A stretch of 64,000 nt of DNA, from contig NZ_CP007213.1 of the NCBI RefSeq assembly GCF_001411805.1, positions 2,170,001 through 2,234,000 of the forward strand, given 5' to 3'. The position numbers were made by a program, and so were the translations under genes. The first letter of the stretch is position 1, and each line of letters begins with the position of its first letter. The stretch is from Burkholderia plantarii (GTDB lineage Bacteria; Pseudomonadota; Gammaproteobacteria; Burkholderiales; Burkholderiaceae). Of the stretch, positions 25,032 to 33,038 are shown one piece after another. The notes under the pieces were generated by a model that was given only the letters and a program-made list of their open reading frames with translations, was not told the DNA's origin and searched no databases.

Positions 25032-25150
25032 ACGGCGATCGAGCAGCGGATCAAGCCGGCCCCGCGGTCGGGTCGGCGACCACGTCGGCAATCAAGCCGT
25101 CGACCGGGCTGACAACCGCATCGGTTCGACCAACGGGTCGGGCATCGAAC

Positions 25151-25176
25151 CGGCGGCCGGCATGAGCCGGCCGCCG
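25151..25176. terminator. Perfect hairpin between convergent nitroreductase and exporter genes
   Basis: An 11-bp perfect stem (CGGCGGCCGGC at 25151-25161, pairing with 25166-25176) with an ATGA loop sits between the two convergent stops. It is probably a bidirectional transcription stop; there is no T-run. Confidence 0.5.
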
Positions 25177-25183
25177 CGCCGCC

Positions 25184-26917
25184 TCAAAGCACGCTCGCGC
25201 CGTTCGAGGCGGCGAGCCCGGCGATCTGCGCGGTCCCGCGATCTTCGTAGGTGAATTCCGCGCCCTTCGCGGTCTCGATGATCTGGCCGCGCTCGATCCG
25301 GATCACGCGGTCGGCGACGTGGAAGTAGCGGTCGTCGTGCGAGACGATGATCAGCGTCTTGCCCTGGCGCTTCAGTTCCGGCAGGAACACCGTATAGAAC
25401 ACGCGGCGGAAGGTTGGATCCTGGTCGGCCGCCCATTCGTCGAACATCATCACGGGCCGCTGCTCCAGCATCGCGTGGATCAGCGCGAGCCGCTTGCGCT
25501 GCCCGGTCGAGAGATCGATCGTCGAGAACACGCCGTCCTCGATCTTCACCTTGTGCGCGATCTCGAGCTGCTCCAGGTAAGCCTGCGCGCGCCCGATCAG
25601 CGCCGCGTCGCGCACCACCAGATCGTCGAACAGGTGATAGTCGGCGAACACGGCCGAATAGAGCTGGCGATACGCATCCATCTGCCCGGCCTCGACCGGC
25701 GCGCCGTTCAGCAGCAGTTCGCCGTGCCCCGCCTCGTAGAGCCCGAGCAGCAGCTTGATCAGCGTGGTCTTGCCGCTGCCGTTCTCGCCGATCACGAACA
25801 GCATTTCGCCGCGCTCGATCTTCAGGTCGATCGGGCCGAGCTTGAACGGCGGCTGGTCGCCGACGGGCGGGAAAGTCCACGACGCGTGGCGCAACTCGAT
25901 CTCGCGCAGTTCGACCGCATCGGCCGCGGGCTCGCCGTCGAGCAGCCGCGCCTCGCGGTTCGCGAACTGCGCGGTCAGCTCGGCGATGCGCTGGAACGAG
26001 ATGCGCGCCTGGATCAGCGCCGGCAGCCCGCTCGCGAGCGTTTCCACCGGCCCGCGCACGTAGAGCAGCACGATCACGAAGCCGCTGACCACTTCGGGCG
26101 ACACGCCGAGCCGCTGCTGCAACAGCAGGATCGCGCCGATCACGACGAAGAACAGCGTCGTGCCCGACGCGCTCGCGCCGTAATAGAGGCGCATCGCCTT
26201 GATCTTGAGGTTCGAGATCTCGTCGGCCGCGCCCGACAGGCGCACGTTGAACACGCGCCGGCGGCGTTCGCGGTTGATCCGCAGTTCCTTCGCGCCCTCG
26301 GTGATGGCGCGGTACTGCTTCTGCAGCTCGTCCTGCGCGCCGCGCACGCCCTTGTAATAATGGCCCCACTTGAGGCTCGCGTACTGGTTGATCGCCACGC
26401 CCACCACGATCGCGACCAGCGCGATCAGGAACAGCGACGGCGACAGCACCAGCATGTACGCCACGCAGCCGAGCGTGATGGCGGCCGCGACCGCGAAGTT
26501 CGGGAAGCTGAAAGTGAACGCGCTGACCGTTTCCACGTCGCTGTTCAGCGTCGAGAGCAGCCGGTGCGTCTTGTAGCGTTCGAGCGCGGCCACCGGCGCG
26601 CAGACGATGCGCGCCGAGATGTCCTTGCGCAGCGCCGCGATGATGCGCTGGCCGGTGACGCTGTTACCGATCCCGGCGATGCCGTTGCAGAGCAGCGTGA
26701 CGAGGCACAGCGCGATGAAGGTCACGGCCGTCTTCATGCCGATGCCGCCCGGCGCGTGCAGGCTGCTGTTGATCACCGACAGCAGCCACGCGGTGCAAAG
26801 GCCGCCGACGATGCCGAGCAGCGTCGCGATCAGCGTGACCGGAAGGAATGGCCTCAGCAGTTGCAGCAAGGTGCCGCCGTAGTTCGCGCGGTTCATTGCG
26901 CCCTCATCGCGAGTCAT
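25184..26917 (-). CDS. Cyclic-peptide/siderophore ABC exporter (PvdE/SyrD type)
   Basis: This is an inner-membrane half-transporter with fused membrane and ATPase domains, 577 residues. It is of the cyclic peptide exporter family to which PvdE (pyoverdine precursor export to the periplasm) and SyrD (syringomycin) belong. The N-terminal part has about six helices (e.g. PVTLIATLLGIVGGLCTAWLL, LFLIALVAIVVGVAINQY). The C-terminal ATPase has Walker A GENGSGKTT at about 375-383, signature LSTGQRKRLAL at about 464, and Walker B PVMMFDEWAADQDP, whose DEWAADQDP form is characteristic of this group. ATG 26917 has GAGGA upstream; ATG 26896 is an alternative. An almost perfect Fur box lies 149 bp upstream. 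The peptide exported is unknown. Confidence 0.9.
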   Translation of the reverse strand: MTRDEGAMNRANYGGTLLQLLRPFLPVTLIATLLGIVGGLCTAWLLSVINSSLHAPGGIGMKTAVTFIALCLVTLLCNGIAGIGNSVTGQRIIAALRKDISARIVCAPVAALERYKTHRLLSTLNSDVETVSAFTFSFPNFAVAAAITLGCVAYMLVLSPSLFLIALVAIVVGVAINQYASLKWGHYYKGVRGAQDELQKQYRAITEGAKELRINRERRRRVFNVRLSGAADEISNLKIKAMRLYYGASASGTTLFFVVIGAILLLQQRLGVSPEVVSGFVIVLLYVRGPVETLASGLPALIQARISFQRIAELTAQFANREARLLDGEPAADAVELREIELRHASWTFPPVGDQPPFKLGPIDLKIERGEMLFVIGENGSGKTTLIKLLLGLYEAGHGELLLNGAPVEAGQMDAYRQLYSAVFADYHLFDDLVVRDAALIGRAQAYLEQLEIAHKVKIEDGVFSTIDLSTGQRKRLALIHAMLEQRPVMMFDEWAADQDPTFRRVFYTVFLPELKRQGKTLIIVSHDDRYFHVADRVIRIERGQIIETAKGAEFTYEDRGTAQIAGLAASNGASVL

Positions 26918-27753
26918 TCGATAGTTCCTCGAGTTCGTGGTGTGTTCATCGATCGCGCCGGGCCGGCACCGGCCCTCGCGCCATCCGTGAGCGATGGCCT
27001 TGAGAGCCGCTCTCGTTTACCGCCCGCGCCGCCGCCCGGTACGGCCGGGATCGGGGTAGCCACGCGATAATGATTCTTATTTTCAACTCGCGAATGATAT
27101 TAGCTGGCCATTCAAATGGCAACCGCGCGCCCGGCCGGGATCGGGTGGTTTCAGGCGCGATGCGCGGGGCCGGCACCAGGTAACGACGTCCACGGCAGCC
27201 CCAGGCGGCGGACCAGCACCGGCGGGTGGCGGCGAGCGAAGCTACGCCCGCGCGAGGACGCGCGGCCCGCACCGGCATCACTGAAGCACCAGCGCGCCAC
27301 CGCCCGGCATGTCATGCGCCCGAATCCAGCGCCGCACGAGGGTGCCGCCGCCCCGGAGAGAAACGGCCACGATCCCGGCCCCTCCTTCATGAACCTGGAT
27401 TTCTACCTTGCACTCTATGCCGTCTGCGTGCCACGGGGGCTGTATTCCCGTTTGGCACGACGCCGGAAACAGCGTGCGGAAGCGGCCTGGGCCGTTGTCG
27501 ATGCAAGCCATGGCGCCTCCCTTTCAGCAGCCTGTCGGCTCGCCCGGGCCATCGGCGCCCCTGATGGAGGCATGGCTGGCGGCCGGGTCTGGGTCCGGCT
27601 TCGGCCGGACGAAATCGCAACCTTCTGGCTGGCGCGCGGCCATGCCGGACACGCGCGACACGGTCCACCGACGCGTCGCCGTACCCTCTCCCCCTGGCCG
27701 ATTGGCCAATTCGATTTGCCCCCGTTTGTTGTCGATTGTGTTCCCTCCAGATA
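26918..27753. other. Gene-free stretch upstream of exporter and of the LexA-box gene
   Basis: About 830 bp with short overlapping open frames on both strands but none with convincing codon bias, ribosome site or recognisable product. It holds the Fur box (27066-27084) near the exporter end. The rest may be decayed DNA. Confidence 0.6.
27066..27084. promoter_or_regulatory. Fur box upstream of the peptide exporter
   Basis: Read on the minus strand (exporter direction) the 19 bases match the canonical Fur consensus at 16 of 19 positions, including AATCATTATC at the 3' half. It lies about 150 bp upstream of ATG 26917 in an AT-rich patch. It indicates iron repression of the exporter. Confidence 0.75.
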
Positions 27754-27764
27754 CTGGATATATT
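27736..27764 (+). promoter_or_regulatory. Sigma-70-like promoter for the small SOS-type gene
   Basis: TTGTGT (27736-27741), a 17-bp spacer, then TATATT (27759-27764). The -10 lies inside the first LexA-type box, as expected for LexA repression. Confidence 0.5.
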
Positions 27765-27769
27765 TACAG
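27754..27769. promoter_or_regulatory. LexA-type box 1
   Basis: CTGG-N8-ACAG (CTGGATATATTTACAG), one mismatch to the CTGT-N8-ACAG SOS consensus, with an AT-rich centre. It overlaps the -10 of the predicted promoter. Confidence 0.6.
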
Positions 27770-27771
27770 CA

Positions 27772-27787
27772 CTGTATTAATAAACAG
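27772..27787. promoter_or_regulatory. LexA-type box 2 (perfect consensus)
   Basis: CTGTATTAATAAACAG is a perfect CTGT-N8-ACAG LexA box with an entirely A/T centre. It lies two bases after box 1 and 13 bp before ATG 27801. Two adjacent boxes are a hallmark of tightly repressed SOS genes. Confidence 0.72.
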
Positions 27788-27800
27788 TACGAGGTGAGCA

Positions 27801-28070
27801 ATGGAACACCGGGTTCGACTTGTCAACGACACCGACCGCCAGATCCTCGCCTGGCTGCGCAGCCAGGTCGGCGATGAGCGCGTCGCGCGCGCCATCCACC
27901 AGCTCGGGCGGGTACGCAAGCCCTATGTCTCGGCGATCTGCCGTTATCTCGGGATGCGGCCGCCGTTCTCGATCCAGCGCCCGGTGCGGCGCGCCGCGAT
28001 CGATCACTCGGTCGGCGACCATTACCTGTCGCTGATCCGCCAGCATCTGGCCGGCCATGCGGCGCGCTGA
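27801..28070 (+). CDS. Small basic protein, putative SOS-regulated (unrecognised)
   Basis: This 89-residue protein was not recognised. It is Arg-rich and basic, with no signal peptide or membrane helix. The middle (DERVARAIHQLGRVRKPYVS, then AICRYLGM) could form a helix-turn-helix, ending in a conserved-looking RPPFSIQRPVRR segment. GAGGTGA stands just upstream of ATG 27801, and a promoter with two LexA-type boxes precedes it. That makes it a convincing real gene in an otherwise gene-poor region. The context suggests a DNA-damage-induced DNA-binding or regulatory role, which is inference only. Confidence 0.75.
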   Translation: MEHRVRLVNDTDRQILAWLRSQVGDERVARAIHQLGRVRKPYVSAICRYLGMRPPFSIQRPVRRAAIDHSVGDHYLSLIRQHLAGHAAR

Positions 28071-28566
28071 GATCCGCCGCGGCACACGGCGGCCGGGGCC
28101 ACGGCCCGTGGGCGGCCCGCCGTGCAGGCCCGGCCCGGCGGCGGAATCGGTGGCGGCGCTGCCCTTTCCGTTTTCACGAGCCTGGCTGCTCGCCATGGTC
28201 GGCCCTGCCTGCCCGAAGCCCGACCTTGCCGCGCGGCTCGTCAGGTCGCTGTCGGCCGCGCAGGCCCGGCATCGAACACGTTGCGCGCGGTCGTCCGTCG
28301 GCGCCGTTGGCCGGCGGGTTCGTTCGGGACGGGGCTGACGCGTCGCGCAAGCCCGGCGGCATCCGCATCGGCTGCCTGTGGCACCAATTGGTTCGCTCGC
28401 CATCCGGCAGCCAGGCGGGCCACCCCGCCATCCAGCCCGGAAGGCTTGCTGACGCTGCTCGTGGAACGTCCGGCTCGCGGAGGCGCCGGTCATGCCACGG
28501 CAAACGACGTCGCGCCGCCGGCCGCCCGGTCCGCCGCGCAGGCCCGGGCCGCTGGCGCCGTCGCTG
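28071..28566. other. Gene-free stretch
   Basis: About 500 bp between the small basic-protein gene and the 3' end of the DUF4239-like gene. Only short overlapping open frames without ribosome sites or recognisable products are present. GC-rich self-complementary tracts (around 28095-28125) could act as a terminator for the small gene. Confidence 0.55.
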
Positions 28567-29370
28567 TCAATGGGGGCTGGCGATCGGCCAGATGTTGCTC
28601 TTCGCGAGCGAGGCGATCGTTTCCACGAACGGCTCGGCGCTCACGCTGACTTCGCCCACGAACGGCCGGTCCACCGCCAGCACGAAAAACAGCGTGAGCC
28701 CCAATGTAACGGCCCAACTACCGATCAACGTAATGTGAAACGGCGTGGCCGGCAGCACGTACATCAGCGCGAACGACATGGCGCTCACGATCAGGATCAC
28801 GGCCCAGAGCGTGGCCGGCATCGCCACCTTCAGCGCGCTGAGGCGACGGTGCCGGTGCTTGACCATCTCGTTCGACCGCGCCAGGACTTCGGAGAGCAAC
28901 GCCGTCTGACGGGCGTCGAGCGGCTGGATATGGTTCGCGGCATCGAACATCGTGTCGAAACGCTGCTGGGTCTCGTCGGCCGCGCTCGCATGCTGCTGCA
29001 TCGCCGGCCATTCGGTCTGGACGACCGACACCAGATACGCGCGCAGCGCCTGGTTGGCGAGATCGGCGGGGGGCGAACGGAACGCCGCGAGATCGCGCGC
29101 CAGTTCCCTCGCGCAGGAGGCTTCGTCCATCACGGTCAGGTCGGCCCTGTTGTAGTCGTCCCAGACGTTGATCGCCGCGAAGGCGACCAGCAGCGAGTTG
29201 ATGGTCGTGATGACCGACACCATGGAAAGCGTCATGCCGCGCTGCTCGGCATCGAGTTCCAGGAGGTTGAGGCGTCGCGCGACGGCATAGCCGACCAGGA
29301 CGATGACAAGCGTCAGGCCGACGATGAGCGCTCCCATCAGCGTGGTCGGCAGGTTGTACAGAAACAGCAT
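28567..29370 (-). CDS. DUF4239 (bestrophin-like domain) membrane protein
   Basis: This is an inner-membrane protein of 267 residues resembling the DUF4239 family, which has been called bestrophin-like; its function is unknown. An N-terminal helix (MGALIVGLTLVIVLVGYAVA) is followed by MVSVITTINSLLVAFAAINVWDDYNRADLTVMDEAS, the family's signature helix and the acidic/Asn-rich segment after it. A soluble helical middle comes next, and two close helices at about 185-235 (ALWAVILIVSAMSFALMY, LIGSWAVTLGLTLFFVL). It follows the next membrane-protein gene by 17 bp on the same strand, so the two probably act together. Confidence 0.78.
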   Translation of the reverse strand: MLFLYNLPTTLMGALIVGLTLVIVLVGYAVARRLNLLELDAEQRGMTLSMVSVITTINSLLVAFAAINVWDDYNRADLTVMDEASCARELARDLAAFRSPPADLANQALRAYLVSVVQTEWPAMQQHASAADETQQRFDTMFDAANHIQPLDARQTALLSEVLARSNEMVKHRHRRLSALKVAMPATLWAVILIVSAMSFALMYVLPATPFHITLIGSWAVTLGLTLFFVLAVDRPFVGEVSVSAEPFVETIASLAKSNIWPIASPH

Positions 29371-29387
29371 GGGGGTTCCTCGTGCGG

Positions 29388-30482
29388 TTATGGCGTTGTG
29401 GTTGGAGATACGGATGTCATGCCCGACAGGGCCGGTGCCGGCGCGGCATCGGCCGGCTCCGCGCCTTCGTCGACATGGGGGCCGCCGTCACCGGTCAAGG
29501 CCGTCCGGGTCAGCGTCGCGAGTTGCCGCCGCACGGTGTCGAGCGACGCGCCGGCGTCGAGCGTGCGTTGCAGGGCCAGCAACCGTTGCGTGTGCTCGTT
29601 CTGCACATGCATGCGCTCCGAGGTCGCGTAGGCGCGCTGACTTTCGAGCGCGGCATGGACCTGCGCCGAGGGGTCGCCGCGCACCACGGTTTCGAGCGAA
29701 TCAACCACGCGCTGCAGCAGGCGATGCACGGCGCTCGCCGAGAAACCGCCCAGCATCGCCATTGCCGGCTTGCCGAAGCCGCTTGCGCTGCCGCCCGCGA
29801 ACAGATGCGCGGGCAGGATCTCGACGAGGATCAGCCCCGCGATGAGCCCGAGGATCAGGCGGGCGCCATACGAGGCGTCGAACTTCGGGTCGTAAGTGGA
29901 GTTCGCGATATAGCGGTGCGCCTGGAACAGCGTCGCGAACGAGGCGCCGAGCCCCGCGCAGCACATCAGGAACAGCATGTTGACGAGCAGCGTCGTGCCC
30001 GACGACGCCAGCATGCCGCGCTCGAGATTCTCGGAAGTGACCTCCGCGGACAGCCCGCTCAGGATCACGGCGCCGAGGAACCCGATCGCCGCCAGTGTCA
30101 GCGCGCGGATCAGCGGCACCGGGCCGAGCAGCCCGATCACGTGCGGCGAATGACGATGCCGGTCGAGCAGCGCGACGCCCTGCGGCGTCGCCGGCGCCAC
30201 CACCTGCGCCAGCCTCGCGTGGATCATCGCGAAGTCGCGTGTTCGCGCGGCAACGCCGGCGCTGTCGCCGGCGGGCCGCTCGTCGCTGGACAGCAGCGCC
30301 ACCAGGCGCGCGACCGTTTCCGGTGCAACGTGCAGCCCGTGCTGGAGCGCGTGGCGTGCCATCGCTTCGCACTCGTGGCGCAGTTGCGCGGCGAGCGTCG
30401 GCGCGCACGCGGCCGCCACGTCACGCTCGGTCTCGACGGGCGCGCTCTCGACAGGCGCGAACAGCGCCGGATTCGATTTCAT
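29388..30482 (-). CDS. Conserved hypothetical membrane protein
   Basis: This 364-residue protein was not recognised. It has a soluble N-terminus of about 115 residues (His/Ala/Arg-rich). Three or four membrane helices lie between about 120 and 225 (ALTLAAIGFLGAVILSGL, LLVNMLFLMCCAGLGAS, LILGLIAGLILVEIL). Then a Gly-rich GGFSASAVHRLLQRVVDSLE segment and a helical C-terminal tail with QRLLALQRTLDAGASLDTV, possibly coiled coil. ATG 30482 is preferred over GTG 30491 because a GGAAGG lies about 8 bases upstream. It is the first gene of a two-gene unit with the DUF4239-like protein. A channel or stress-sensing complex is possible, but nothing proves it. Confidence 0.7.
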   Translation of the reverse strand: MKSNPALFAPVESAPVETERDVAAACAPTLAAQLRHECEAMARHALQHGLHVAPETVARLVALLSSDERPAGDSAGVAARTRDFAMIHARLAQVVAPATPQGVALLDRHRHSPHVIGLLGPVPLIRALTLAAIGFLGAVILSGLSAEVTSENLERGMLASSGTTLLVNMLFLMCCAGLGASFATLFQAHRYIANSTYDPKFDASYGARLILGLIAGLILVEILPAHLFAGGSASGFGKPAMAMLGGFSASAVHRLLQRVVDSLETVVRGDPSAQVHAALESQRAYATSERMHVQNEHTQRLLALQRTLDAGASLDTVRRQLATLTRTALTGDGGPHVDEGAEPADAAPAPALSGMTSVSPTTTP

Positions 30483-31332
30483 GGATGGCACCTTCCCCGT
30501 CGGTGCGGGCCGCGAATGGACAGCAAGCTCTCGGCGCGCCGGGGCAACTTACCCGCATGAGCGGCGAGATTGGCCGGCGAGTCGGGCCACGCCGGCGCTG
30601 CCGGCCGTGAACGCAGGTTCTGCGCGCAGCGCCGGTGCTGGCCGAAGCGCTGGCCCGGATTCGGCATGGCCGCGCGGTACCGCGCGCGTGGCCAGCAGGA
30701 CCGCAAGGCCGCCGCCCCGGAGACGGCCGCGCCCGACGCGCCCCGCGAAGCGCATACCGATATCGCCGCCGGAAACGAGACCGGACGCATCAACATGTTC
30801 GCCATTGAAAGGAATTAAGGAAAACGAATCGATAAAAACGAAAACTTCCGCCCGATCCGGCCCGCCTCTCGCGACTCGACCGAGTCCGACGCAACCGGAT
30901 CACACATCCAGACGGCACGACCATTCTCGATAGCGAGCCGATTTACCTCCATACGGCAAATGCGGTATTCGCCAAACGCCACGCAGAATAATCGAATCAT
31001 CCGAATCATCTGAAACACCGTTGATTCGGTATTTCCATCGCATCCAGATCCGCAAAATCGCATCAAGAAAATCAAACCGGCGTGATTTTCCGTTTCATTT
31101 GCCATGGCTGCCGTGTTTCCCGATCCATAAGATGGGCGTATCGGGTTCCGCGCCGACACCTGCGTCATACCCGCGGCCCCGCAGGGCAGTGGCAGCGCCG
31201 CCGTTTTCGTCAATCTGCAAGATCGCTTCTCGCCGGGCTTCGCGTTACCGCTCGTCATCTGAACCAACGAGCATCGCATCGCCCGTGACGGCCGGTTCGG
31301 CCGCGATGGAGCGCGCGCCTTGCGTTTTCGCC
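30483..31332. other. Gene-free stretch upstream of the double-HTH regulator
   Basis: About 850 bp. From 30800 to 31110 it is unusually AT-rich for this genome (for example around GGAATTAAGGAAAACG and near 31020-31100), and no open frame on either strand looks like a gene. It may carry the promoters of the two divergent units, or be horizontally acquired or decayed DNA. Confidence 0.55.
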
Positions 31333-31875
31333 ATGGACACCGGAATGTCCCTCACCTCGCGGGAAAGCGCCGTGCTCGAACTGATCGCGCTCGGCAACAC
31401 CGATCGCGAAATCGCGGCGCGACTGGGCATCGCCACCTCAACCGCCAGAAAACACCGCGAAAACCTGTTGATCAAATTTCAAGCCAGGAAATCGGCGGAA
31501 TTGGTAATGGCCTGGTTCAGGCTGGCGACCGATTCGCCAAGGCATCGGTTTCCGGCCGCGACGGCGCCGCTCACGCCGCGCCAGATCGAGATTCTTTCGC
31601 TGCTCGCGCACGGTTTCGGCGACAAGCAAATCGCGCGACACCTGAAAATCAGCGACCAGACCGCGCGCACGCATCGCCCTCAGATGCTGCGTCGCGCGCA
31701 GGCCAGAAATGTCTGTGAATTGATTTTCAAGGCGCTCGATTCCGGCTGGATCGCGGTTTCCGATCGTTCCATCGCGCCTACCGCATTTGACGAATGGTGC
31801 GATGCGTCGAATCGTAAAAAAATAGGATCAGCCGCTGCGGATTTTCCGCCGGCATCGACCAGGAGAAAACAATGA
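31333..31875 (+). CDS. Regulator with two tandem LuxR-type HTH domains
   Basis: This DNA-binding protein of about 180 residues has two GerE/LuxR-type helix-turn-helix domains in series and no receiver or sensor domain. Domain 1 (about 6-58) is SLTSRESAVLELIALG, NTDREIAARLGIATSTARKH and RENLLIKFQARKSAELV. Domain 2 (about 80-132) is LTPRQIEILSLLAHGFG, DKQIARHLKISDQTARTH and RPQMLRRAQARNVCELI. The start may be ATG 31333 or ATG 31306; upstream in-frame sequence is not protein-like. Its TGA overlaps the ATG of the depolymerase gene (ATGA), so it is translationally coupled to polyhydroxyalkanoate degradation, which it probably regulates. Confidence 0.8.
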   Translation: MDTGMSLTSRESAVLELIALGNTDREIAARLGIATSTARKHRENLLIKFQARKSAELVMAWFRLATDSPRHRFPAATAPLTPRQIEILSLLAHGFGDKQIARHLKISDQTARTHRPQMLRRAQARNVCELIFKALDSGWIAVSDRSIAPTAFDEWCDASNRKKIGSAAADFPPASTRRKQ

Positions 31876-32945
31876 AGGGATGGCGATTGACATGGCGGCG
31901 CATGGGCGCGCGCCTCGCGCTCGCGGCGCTGATCGGCACGGGCGCGGGCGCCTCGGGCCTGCTGCACGCGGCACCGCTGCAGGGTTACGGCGCCGATCCG
32001 GCGCAGACGTCGGTATCGGGGCTCTCGTCGGGCGCGTTCATGGCCGCGCAATTCGACGTCGCGTGGTCCACTCACCTGATCGGCGCCGGCATCGTCGCGG
32101 GCGGTCCATTCTATTGCGCGGGTCTGTTTCCGCTGGTCAGCCCGGCCACGGCCGCGCAGACCCATTGCATGAACCCGCTCGGCGACACCGGCCCGCGCGC
32201 GCAGGACGCGCTGCGCGCCGCCCGGAAATTCGCCGACGAAAAGCGCATCGACGAGGTTCGCGGCCTCGCCGCGCAACGCGTCTACGTGTTCAGCGGCAGC
32301 CAGGATCGCACGGTCACGACGCGCGTGGTCGCGCAGGTGCCGCGCTTCTACCAGCTCGCCGGCACCCCGGACAGCCAGATCCGCTACGTCGACAACGTCG
32401 CCGCCGGCCACGCGCTGATCACCGACAACCAGGCCGATACGACCTGCGCGCTCTCGCAGCCGCCGTTCATCAACAACTGCGGCTTCGAGCAGTCGCGCGA
32501 CATCCTGCGCTGGATCTACGGGGACCTGAAGGCGCCCGCGGCCAGCGCGCCGTCCGATCGCCTGCTGAGCTTCGACCAGCGCCCGTTCGATCCCGACGGC
32601 GACGCCTCGCTCGGGCAGACCGGCTACGTCTACGTGCCGGCAGCCTGCACACGGGCCGGCGCCGCCTGCCGAATCCACGTGGCGTTTCACGGCTGCCTGC
32701 AGAGCGCCGAGAAAATCGGCGAACGGTACGCCAGCAGCACGGGCTACAACGAACTGGCCGAGACCAACCGGATCATCGTGCTCTACCCGCAGGCCGGGGC
32801 GTCGGCGAAGAATCCGCTCGGCTGCTGGGATTTCTGGGGTTATACGAGCAAGGATCCGATGAAGCCGGATTTCTTCAGCCGCAAGGCCCCGCAGATCGCC
32901 GCCGTGATGCGCATGGTGAACCGTCTTTCCGATCCGCGCCAATGA
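31872..32945 (+). CDS. Polyhydroxyalkanoate depolymerase (extracellular catalytic domain type 2)
   Basis: This is an alpha/beta-hydrolase that cleaves short-chain-length polyhydroxyalkanoate to oligomers or monomers. The 357-residue product has an N-terminal signal-like peptide (ARLALAALIGTGAGAS...LLHAAP). The nucleophile Ser52 sits in GLSSG right after it, as in type 2 catalytic domains. RVYVFSGSQDRTV holds the Asp region, and the HVAFHGCLQS...YNELAETNRIIVLYPQA block is characteristic of PHB depolymerases. No C-terminal substrate-binding domain is present. AGGAGA (31861-31866) precedes ATG 31872, which overlaps the regulator stop. A strong terminator follows. Confidence 0.88.
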   Translation: MKGWRLTWRRMGARLALAALIGTGAGASGLLHAAPLQGYGADPAQTSVSGLSSGAFMAAQFDVAWSTHLIGAGIVAGGPFYCAGLFPLVSPATAAQTHCMNPLGDTGPRAQDALRAARKFADEKRIDEVRGLAAQRVYVFSGSQDRTVTTRVVAQVPRFYQLAGTPDSQIRYVDNVAAGHALITDNQADTTCALSQPPFINNCGFEQSRDILRWIYGDLKAPAASAPSDRLLSFDQRPFDPDGDASLGQTGYVYVPAACTRAGAACRIHVAFHGCLQSAEKIGERYASSTGYNELAETNRIIVLYPQAGASAKNPLGCWDFWGYTSKDPMKPDFFSRKAPQIAAVMRMVNRLSDPRQ

Positions 32946-32950
32946 GTTCC

Positions 32951-32983
32951 CCGGGGCCGCGGCGTTCGCGGTCCCGCTTTTTT
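32951..32983 (+). terminator. Rho-independent terminator after the depolymerase gene
   Basis: A 9-10 bp GC-rich stem (32952-32961 with 32967-32976, one G-T pair), a 5-nt loop, then GC and six T residues (32978-32983). It is a textbook intrinsic terminator just after the depolymerase stop, so the downstream phasin-like gene has its own promoter. Confidence 0.85.
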
Positions 32984-33038
32984 CACCCGGCAGGCGCGAT
33001 CGACGACGAACGCGCCGCCGCTATCGAGATCGCCGAAC

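Noticed and set aside
27415..27801. Minus-strand open frame of 128 codons before the LexA-box gene
   Set aside because: It would start inside the LexA boxes and promoter of the plus-strand gene and its translation is Arg/Pro/Ala-rich without features.
30815..31279. Minus-strand open frame of 154 codons
   Set aside because: Mixed composition with many Met/Cys, no ribosome site, no recognisable family; considered noncoding.
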